From NCBI GenBank assembly GCA_017416465.1, contig JAFQCK010000147.1, forward strand, positions 1 to 40,149: a stretch of 40,149 nucleotides of DNA. The letters are read 5' to 3'. Positions 34,119 to 40,149 of this stretch are shown in pieces. The notes under the pieces were generated by a model that saw only the letters and a list, made by a program, of their open reading frames with translations, made no database searches and was not told the DNA's origin. Positions within the stretch are counted from its first letter, which is position 1. Every line of letters begins with the position of its first letter. Position numbers and translations under genes: made by a program. Source of the DNA: Lachnospiraceae bacterium. GTDB lineage: Bacteria; Bacillota; Clostridia; Lachnospirales; Lachnospiraceae.

Positions 34119-34847
34119 ATGAAAGAACAGTTATATACAATTCCGGTAAACGATGCATTTGCTAAAGATATGGAATGTCCGATTTGTGCAATGTATAAAG
34201 AACTTGAGAAGAATGCTGTTGAATTTACCATGGGACCAAGTTATATGGAGGATGATGTAAGAGAAGTTACAGATAAGATTGGATTTTGTACAGACCATGT
34301 AAGAAAGCTTTTGCAAATGGAGAATAAGCTTGGAATATCATTAATATTACATTCTCATATGGTAAAGACTAATAAAGACATTGAAAAATTATCTTCACAG
34401 AGCACAAAAGCAAGTACTTTATTTAAGAAAAAGGATATAAGTCCATTGACATCATATCTTAAAGATTTGAATTCTTCGTGTTATGTATGTAACAGAATTG
34501 AAGAAACATTTAAAAGATATATAAGAACAATTCATTATTTATGGTCAAATGAAGAAAGCTTTAAAAGAAAATATGAGAATTCAAAAGGTTTTTGTACAAA
34601 ACACTACCAGGATTTACTTATAGAAGCAACAAAGAATTTAAGTGGTGCAAAACTTGATGAATACATAGAGGTTACAAATAAGATTTATCTTGATAATATG
34701 AAAAGAGTGACAGATGATTTAGAATGGTTTATTGATAAATTTGATTACAGGCATAAAGATGAACCATGGAAGAATTCTAAGGATGCATTACCACGAGCTA
34801 TTATTAAAACTGTTACGGTAGATGGGAATCTTGAAGAAAATAAATAA
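34119..34847 (+). CDS. DUF6062 family protein
   Basis: A 242-residue cytosolic protein with two copies of a Cys/His pattern: ECPICAMYKE (C20, C23) followed by GFCTDHVRKL, and SCYVCNRIEETF followed by GFCTKHYQDLL. This looks like an internal duplication of a CxxC...C-x-x-H metal-binding unit with helical spacers. ATG at 34119 follows GGAGGG. The family is typical of Lachnospiraceae and has no known function. It is the last gene of the same-strand series, ending at a shared terminator; its neighbour DUF2225 also carries zinc-type cysteines. Confidence 0.8.
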   Translation: MKEQLYTIPVNDAFAKDMECPICAMYKELEKNAVEFTMGPSYMEDDVREVTDKIGFCTDHVRKLLQMENKLGISLILHSHMVKTNKDIEKLSSQSTKASTLFKKKDISPLTSYLKDLNSSCYVCNRIEETFKRYIRTIHYLWSNEESFKRKYENSKGFCTKHYQDLLIEATKNLSGAKLDEYIEVTNKIYLDNMKRVTDDLEWFIDKFDYRHKDEPWKNSKDALPRAIIKTVTVDGNLEENK

Positions 34848-34877
34848 AAAAATGCAGGTATAATGCCTGCATTTTTT
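34847..34877. terminator. Bidirectional terminator between DUF6062 and the acidic minus-strand gene
   Basis: ATGCAGG pairs with CCTGCAT, extended by A6/T6 on both sides (34847-34858 and 34866-34877). It can act on both strands for the two convergent genes. Confidence 0.9.
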
Positions 34878-34890
34878 ATATACTAAAAAA

Positions 34891-35256
34891 TTATTTATCT
34901 GTAGTGTCTGATGACTTGTCTTCAGTTGTAGCTTCGTCTTCAGAAGTATCAAAATCGTCTTCTTCATCAACGAATGTATCTGCAATCTTAACGTCAACAT
35001 TTACTTTGAAATCGTCTGAAGCCTCTTCTGATTTATCATCTCTTGGGATTGATACATATTCACGTTCATTTTTATTATCAAGGAAATCATTATCAAAGTC
35101 ATCATCAAAATCATCATCCTCATCATCAAAATCGAGGAAATCATCATCAAAATCATCTGTAGATGCTTTATATTTATTGTAAATAGCTATTCCTCCTGCA
35201 ACTGCTGCTCCGGCAAGGGCAGTAAATAATAATGCTTTACCTAATTTCTTTGCCAT
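34891..35256 (-). CDS. Small membrane-anchored, highly acidic protein
   Basis: A 121-residue protein. The N-terminal MAKKLGKALLFTALAGAAVAGG forms one transmembrane helix (residues ~7-25) with basic residues on the cytoplasmic side. The rest is strongly acidic, with irregular repeats FDDDF, DFDDED and DDDFDDDF, and a Thr/Asp/Ser tail. On the minus strand ATG at 35256 has a perfect AAAGGAG upstream. A Ser-rich frame on the opposite strand is just the antisense of the Asp codons. Similar small anchored acidic proteins occur in many Lachnospiraceae; their role is unknown. Confidence 0.65.
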   Translation of the reverse strand: MAKKLGKALLFTALAGAAVAGGIAIYNKYKASTDDFDDDFLDFDDEDDDFDDDFDNDFLDNKNEREYVSIPRDDKSEEASDDFKVNVDVKIADTFVDEEDDFDTSEDEATTEDKSSDTTDK

Positions 35257-35283
35257 ATTAAAACTCCTTTCTAAATTATGTTT

Positions 35284-35340
35284 ATACTATTGTAATACTA
35301 TTTTCTGGAAAAATAAAGTAAAATTATTATAAAATAGTAT
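35284..35340. repeat. Inverted and direct ATACTAT repeats in a divergent promoter region
   Basis: ATACTATTTT (35295-35304) and AAAATAGTAT (35331-35340) form a perfect 10-bp inverted repeat with a 26-nt spacer. A further direct ATACTAT stands at 35284-35290. They lie between the divergent acidic-protein and HAD genes, where an operator could control both. Confidence 0.4.
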
Positions 35341-35355
35341 ATAATTTCTTTACTA

Positions 35356-35384
35356 TTGTATTCTTCCATTTTAAATGATATTCT
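35356..35384 (+). promoter_or_regulatory. Possible promoter of the HAD gene
   Basis: TTGTAT (35356-35361) and TATTCT (35379-35384) with 17-bp spacing. It would give a very short leader before the GGAGG at 35397. Confidence 0.35.
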
Positions 35385-35406
35385 ATGTATTGAAATGGAG
35401 GAAGAT

Positions 35407-36204
35407 ATGAAGAATTTAAATAAAAAGATTGTTTTTTTTGATATAGACGGAACAATATACAGGTATGGCGAAAACATTCCGAATGATACATTGGAAGCAA
35501 TAAAAAGTCTCAAACAAAATGGTCATCTTGCAATTATTTGTACAGGCAGAACTAAGTCGATGATATTTCCGGAGATACTCGAGATTGGATTTGACGGAAT
35601 TATAGCAGGTGCGGGAACTTATGTTGAGTTTAATGGTAAAGTTTTGGATGAATACAGAATGAGTGATGAACAGGCTATTGAAGTTATTAGTGTTATGAAA
35701 GAAAGTAATATAATGGCAATTCCGGAGGGAATTGAAGCAATTTATTTTGACACAGAGCTGATGCCGGAAGAATATGTACCAATTTATGAATTGTATATTG
35801 AAAAAGTCGGAAGTAGTGCCATTGCTTTAACTAAAGATATGAAAGTTAATATATCAAAAATAAGTGGAAGATATCTTGAAGGCACAGATAGGAAAAAATT
35901 TATTAATCGTTATGAAGAAAGTTTTAATATAGTAAATCACGGGAAGAATTTTATAGAGATGATTCCAAAAGGTTATTCTAAAGCAGTAGGAATTGAAAAA
36001 TTAATAAATGAACTTGGTATTCCTAAAGAAAATACGTATGCATTTGGTGATGGGATGAATGACTACGAGATGCTTAAGTATGTTCAGTATGGTGTTGCTA
36101 TGGGAAATTCTAATGAAGAATTTAAAGCTATGATGGAATATGTGACAGAGGATTTTAACAAAGGTGGAATATATAATGCACTTCATAGATTTGGATTGAT
36201 TTAA
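35407..36204 (+). CDS. HAD-superfamily hydrolase, Cof type
   Basis: A 265-residue HAD phosphatase of the Cof/C2B cap class. Motif I is FFDIDGTIY with both catalytic Asp, motif II is ICTGRTK, the motif III Lys is in PKGYSKAVGI, and motif IV is FGDGMNDYEML. ATG at 35407 is chosen because GGAGG precedes it by five bases and the conserved strand starts soon after; upstream ATG codons lack a site. Cof-type enzymes dephosphorylate sugar phosphates, flavin mononucleotide or pyridoxal phosphate; the substrate here is not predictable. No signal peptide. Confidence 0.9.
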   Translation: MKNLNKKIVFFDIDGTIYRYGENIPNDTLEAIKSLKQNGHLAIICTGRTKSMIFPEILEIGFDGIIAGAGTYVEFNGKVLDEYRMSDEQAIEVISVMKESNIMAIPEGIEAIYFDTELMPEEYVPIYELYIEKVGSSAIALTKDMKVNISKISGRYLEGTDRKKFINRYEESFNIVNHGKNFIEMIPKGYSKAVGIEKLINELGIPKENTYAFGDGMNDYEMLKYVQYGVAMGNSNEEFKAMMEYVTEDFNKGGIYNALHRFGLI

Positions 36205-36235
36205 GATATTTGAAATAGTATTATTACATTATTAC

Positions 36236-36376
36236 GTTATATCTAATTCCTCAAAACATTGCAGGCACGCTTTCGCTGCATGAGTCTCGTAGTACTACAT
36301 AATGTGCCAAAAGACGGCACATAAGTAGTGACGGACTCATAAGCACCTGCGTATGTTTTGAGGAATTAGATATAAC
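36236..36376. repeat. 141-bp nested palindrome before ogg
   Basis: Perfect 24-bp outer arms (36236-36259 and 36353-36376) continue, after a small internal loop, with GCAGG/CCTGC, giving 29 paired positions. Inside, ATGAGTC (36280-36286) pairs with GACTCAT (36334-36340), then ACTAC with GTAGT, then TGTGCC-aaaagac-GGCACA (36303-36321). No T run follows either arm, so it is not a typical terminator. It lies between the HAD stop and the ogg start, 88 bp upstream of the latter. Confidence 0.8.
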
Positions 36377-36431
36377 TGTTCTACTGTATCATAAAATTAC
36401 AAATATCTATGCGAGTTACATTTAGAAAGGG

Positions 36432-36461
36432 TATATTACGAAGTAATATATAAGGTTACTT
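36432..36461 (+). promoter_or_regulatory. Possible two-state leader before ogg
   Basis: TATATTAC-gaa-GTAATATA (36432-36450) is a perfect 8-bp hairpin. Part of its right arm, AAGTAA (36441-36446), can instead pair with TTACTT (36456-36461), which would bury the only Shine-Dalgarno-like AAGG (36452-36455). The two pairings exclude each other. The sequence is certain; the switching role is inference. Confidence 0.35.
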
Positions 36462-36464
36462 AAG

Positions 36465-37337
36465 ATGAGGATTTTTAACGAAGGTGATTGTGTCATAGTT
36501 GAAGATGTTAGTGAGTTTGACATCAGGCAGACTCTTGAATGTGGACAGTGTTTTCATTTTGAAAAGCTTGATGAAATGGATTATGCCGTAGTTTATAAAA
36601 AACATCTTTTAAGAATTAAACAGAATGGAAATGTACTTAAGTGTGAAAATACATCAGTAGAAGAGTTTGAGAATGTGTGGAAGTATTATTTTGATTTAGA
36701 CAGGGATTATAAGTGCATTCAAGAAGATTTAATTAGTGCAGATGAAAGGCTTTTAGAAGCAATTAAAGAAAATAGGGGTGTAAGAATTTTGAACCAGGAT
36801 TTTGCAGAAACACTGATGTCCTTTATAATTTCTCAAAATAAACAAATTCCACACATAAAAGCAATTGTGAAAAGTTTATCTGAAAAATACGGTGATTACC
36901 TTGGGTCGATTAATGGAATGGATTTTTATGCATTTCCGGATGAATTACAGATTAAAAAAATTAGTGAAGAAATGTATAGAGAGTGTAAGACCGGTTTTAG
37001 AGCTCCATATTTATTTGATGCCGGGGTTAAGCTTAATTCAGAAGATTTTAATTCAGAAGGGTTAAGAAATATGGGATATGATTTAGCAAAAGAAAAATTA
37101 ATTACAATAAAAGGTGTAGGGGAAAAGGTTGCTAATTGTGTTCTTTTATTTGCACTTGGGTATAGAAATGCATTTCCTGTAGATGTCTGGATTAAAAGAA
37201 TAATGGAGCACATGTATTTTGAAAAAGAGACAGATAATAATGAAATAATGCGATTTGCAAAAGAAAGATTTGGGGATTATGGAGGGTACGCACAACAATA
37301 TCTTTTCTATTATGCAAGAGAGAAAAAAATGAAATAG
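36465..37337 (+). CDS. ogg: 8-oxoguanine DNA glycosylase/AP lyase (OGG1 type)
   Basis: A 290-residue HhH-GPD glycosylase that removes 8-oxoguanine from DNA. The N-terminal OGG_N domain begins with DIRQTLECGQCFHFEKLDE. The helix-hairpin-helix TIKGVGEKVANCVLLFALG carries the Schiff-base Lys221, and FPVDVWIKR the catalytic Asp240, equivalent to K249 and D268 of human OGG1. ALxxx-type SFIISQNKQIPHI also fits. The start is ATG at 36465 since a stop codon lies shortly upstream in frame. OGG1-type enzymes are common in Clostridia in place of MutM. It is monocistronic by position. Confidence 0.92.
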   Translation: MRIFNEGDCVIVEDVSEFDIRQTLECGQCFHFEKLDEMDYAVVYKKHLLRIKQNGNVLKCENTSVEEFENVWKYYFDLDRDYKCIQEDLISADERLLEAIKENRGVRILNQDFAETLMSFIISQNKQIPHIKAIVKSLSEKYGDYLGSINGMDFYAFPDELQIKKISEEMYRECKTGFRAPYLFDAGVKLNSEDFNSEGLRNMGYDLAKEKLITIKGVGEKVANCVLLFALGYRNAFPVDVWIKRIMEHMYFEKETDNNEIMRFAKERFGDYGGYAQQYLFYYAREKKMK

Positions 37338-37404
37338 GTGTAATATATTTTAGATTATAAAAATATATTTAGTATGACTGATAAAAATAGTGTTAATAAT
37401 TAAA

Positions 37405-37500
37405 CTAATAACACAAAAACGAAAAAACAAGAAAACGAAAAAAAATAAAAGAATAAATAAGAAAAACGGATAAAAATAAGTTAAAAATCCTATTTTTAGA
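37405..37500 (+). other. A-rich tract upstream of the groE promoter
   Basis: About 95 bases consisting very largely of A runs broken by single C, G or T, directly upstream of the groESL -35 region. Phased A tracts of this sort act as UP elements or bent DNA that raise promoter strength. No gene is present; frames here are short and low in complexity. Confidence 0.45.
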
Positions 37501-37502
37501 CC

Positions 37503-37531
37503 TTGCGGTTTTACTATATAGGAATTAATAT
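37503..37531 (+). promoter_or_regulatory. groESL promoter
   Basis: TTGCGG (37503-37508) and TAATAT (37526-37531) with 17-bp spacing; the CIRCE operator begins 13 bases after the -10 box, covering the start of transcription. Confidence 0.65.
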
Positions 37532-37543
37532 ATTAACTATGTG

Positions 37544-37570
37544 TTAGCACTCAAAGGTTAAGAGTGCTAA
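37544..37570 (+). promoter_or_regulatory. CIRCE element (HrcA operator)
   Basis: A perfect TTAGCACTC-N9-GAGTGCTAA inverted repeat. HrcA binds it and represses chaperone operons until heat stress. The hrcA gene is not in this window. Confidence 0.98.
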
Positions 37571-37608
37571 TAAATCAAAAAAAAGAGAAAGAATTGGAGG
37601 ATTAGGTA

Positions 37609-37893
37609 ATGAAGTTAGTACCATTAAATGACAGAGTAGTATTAAAGCAGTTAGTTGCTGAAGAAACAACAAAATCGGGGATTGTTTTACCTGGTCAGGC
37701 AAAAGAAAAACCACAGCAGGCAGAAGTTGTTGCAGTTGGACCTGGCGGGGTTGTTGATGGAAATGAAGTTAAGATGGAAGTTAAAACAGGAGATAAAGTT
37801 ATTTATTCTAAATATGCAGGAACAGAAGTTAAAATTGATGATGTAGAATATATTATTGTCAGACACAGTGATATTCTTGCAATTGTTGAATAG
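37609..37893 (+). CDS. groES: Co-chaperonin GroES
   Basis: A 94-residue GroES of normal length. It opens MKLVPLNDRVVLKQLVAEETTKSGIVLP, holds the mobile loop that contacts GroEL, and ends in YIIVRHSDILAIVE. GGAGG stands seven to eight bases before the ATG at 37609. It caps the GroEL ring. It is under CIRCE control with groEL 42 bp downstream. Confidence 0.97.
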   Translation: MKLVPLNDRVVLKQLVAEETTKSGIVLPGQAKEKPQQAEVVAVGPGGVVDGNEVKMEVKTGDKVIYSKYAGTEVKIDDVEYIIVRHSDILAIVE

Positions 37894-37914
37894 TTACAAT
37901 AATATTTTTAATAG

Positions 37915-39558
<1,644 letters not shown>

Positions 39559-39560
39559 TA

Positions 39561-39627
39561 TAACATATCGGAAGAAAATCAAGCGCCAACCCGTAAGGGT
39601 TGGCATTTGATTTTAGCCGATATGTTA
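39561..39627 (+). repeat. Nested palindrome after groEL
   Basis: Three perfect stems stack on one another: TAACATATCGG (39561-39571) with CCGATATGTTA (39617-39627), AAAATCAA (39575-39582) with TTGATTTT (39607-39614), and GCCAACCC-gtaa-GGGTTGGC (39585-39604). It starts two bases after the groEL stop and has no T run. It may protect the 3' end of the groESL mRNA. Confidence 0.7.
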
Positions 39628-39670
39628 ACGACGAACCGAAGGTTTGGAGTTACGAATAAAAAAGTATAGA

Positions 39671-39716
39671 AAAATCAAGAAAAATTCTGATTTCGGAATT
39701 TTTCTTGATTTTTTTT
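39671..39716 (+). terminator. Rho-independent terminator of groESL
   Basis: A perfect 17-bp stem (39671-39687 with 39696-39712) around an 8-nt loop, followed by more T residues. Confidence 0.92.
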
Positions 39717-39763
39717 GATATAACTATTTGAAATGATAGTAAAAATAGAAAATGGAGGCTTGT

Positions 39764-39857
39764 TATGGTTGAGATACAATAGCCGGTTTCATAAGCAGGT
39801 TAAATAGTGTAGGCGCGTTTTACTGTATCGAAAGGTATGATGACACGTCTTTTTTAT
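39764..39857 (+). promoter_or_regulatory. Possible attenuator: tiny leader ORF plus terminator hairpin
   Basis: GGAGG is followed seven bases later by ATG GTT GAG ATA CAA TAG (39764-39781, MVEIQ). A hairpin then forms between GGCGCGT and ACACGTC with an inner GTATC-gaaa-GGTAT, ending in TTTTTT at about 39852-39857. The order ribosome-binding site, mini-ORF, hairpin, T run before a gene is that of an attenuator. A decayed gene start would look similar. The rest of the 39559-39959 gap holds only the two groEL-distal hairpins and AT-rich sequence. Confidence 0.4.
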
Positions 39858-39959
39858 AAAAAATTTGGATGATAAATAACAGATGATATGGTAGAATATT
39901 TATGATATGAGTGGATGTTAAGGCACGCTCAAATTTGAATTTGGCGAGGAGAATATGCG

Positions 39960-40149
39960 ATGAAAGTCTATGATATTTCTCAAGAAGTTTTTAGTTGTGA
40001 AGTATATTCTGGTGACCCTATACCGGAGAAAAACGTGTTGAAATCAATGCAAAAAGGTGAAGTATATAATTTAACTGCATTTAGCATGTGTGCACATAAC
40101 GGTACGCATATAGATGCTCCGTTTCATTTTATTAGAGATGGAAAAACAG
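39960..40149 (+). CDS. Cyclase family protein (kynurenine formamidase-like), N-terminal part
   Basis: The gene starts with ATG at 39960, preceded by GAGGAG at eight-base spacing, and runs off the window after 63 codons. The protein opens MKVYDISQEVFSCEVYSGDP and contains HNGTHIDAPFHF, the metal-binding HxGTHxDxPxH motif of the cyclase/arylformamidase family. These zinc or manganese enzymes hydrolyse N-formylkynurenine or related amides and lactones. The substrate cannot be set from this part. Confidence 0.85.
   Translation, partial: MKVYDISQEVFSCEVYSGDPIPEKNVLKSMQKGEVYNLTAFSMCAHNGTHIDAPFHFIRDGKT

Noticed and set aside
34904-35182. Ser-rich plus-strand frame (SSSKSSSKS)
   Set aside because: It is the antisense of the Asp/Glu codons of the minus-strand acidic gene, which has a perfect ribosome-binding site and a signal-anchor-like N-terminus.

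Overview
The window is about 40 kb of AT-rich DNA from a low-GC Gram-positive anaerobe, most probably a Lachnospiraceae member (Clostridia). The evidence is consensus AGGAGG ribosome-binding sites, TTGACA-17-TATAAT promoters, a perfect CIRCE/HrcA operator before groESL, a glutaminyl-tRNA synthetase with the clostridial form of the KMSKS loop, and several uncharacterised families typical of that group (DUF2812, DUF2225, DUF6062, DUF6106, PD-(D/E)XK 'transposase-like' nucleases). No rRNA, tRNA or CRISPR array was seen. Species cannot be assigned.

Layout. 1-882: right end of an IS605-type element (end of tnpB plus its omega-RNA scaffold) that has cut off the 5' part of a host gene. 951-2629: a self-contained padR-DUF2812 operon. 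2678-3883: an Rpn/PD-(D/E)XK nuclease-like gene with a perfect promoter. 4072-8861: a DUF1015 gene overlapping a Fur-family (probably Zur) regulator, then a znuA-znuC-znuB zinc/manganese ABC transporter behind two identical 7-1-7 palindromes, the second at the centre of a long hairpin. 9068-13732: a membrane-anchored degenerate transglutaminase-like protein, an ABC-F ATPase and a HipA-like kinase. 13802-16772: an accessory patch with an XRE regulator divergent from a 539-residue protein of unknown function (their promoters overlap at the -35 boxes) and two small unknown genes, one apparently frameshifted. 16845-23189: radical-SAM PflX-like protein, M18 aminopeptidase, a standalone regulatory module, lepA and hemW. 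23323-25701: SUFU-domain protein, a lipoprotein and DUF6106. 25705-34847: guaB, then a same-strand series of GH31 alpha-glucosidase, GreA-like factor, a second M18 aminopeptidase, glnS, DUF2225 and DUF6062. 34891-37337: acidic membrane-anchored protein, HAD phosphatase and ogg. 37405-39716: groES-groEL with CIRCE and terminator. 39960-end: start of a kynurenine-formamidase-type cyclase.

The main unexplained signal is a set of intergenic nested palindromes (7120-7163, 19966-20102, 21966-22020, 25806-25939, 33108-33191, 36236-36376, 39561-39627). Most have long, often perfect, outer arms around one to three inner hairpins, and most sit in the short gap before a housekeeping gene (lepA, hemW, guaB, DUF2225, ogg). 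Two of them (7120-7163 inverted, and the left third of 25806-25939) share sequence, so at least part of the set is a dispersed repeat. They could be mobile MITE-like units, mRNA-processing or stability structures, or cis-regulatory leaders; the sequence alone does not decide. A second focus is the znu control region, where operator and RNA hairpin coincide.
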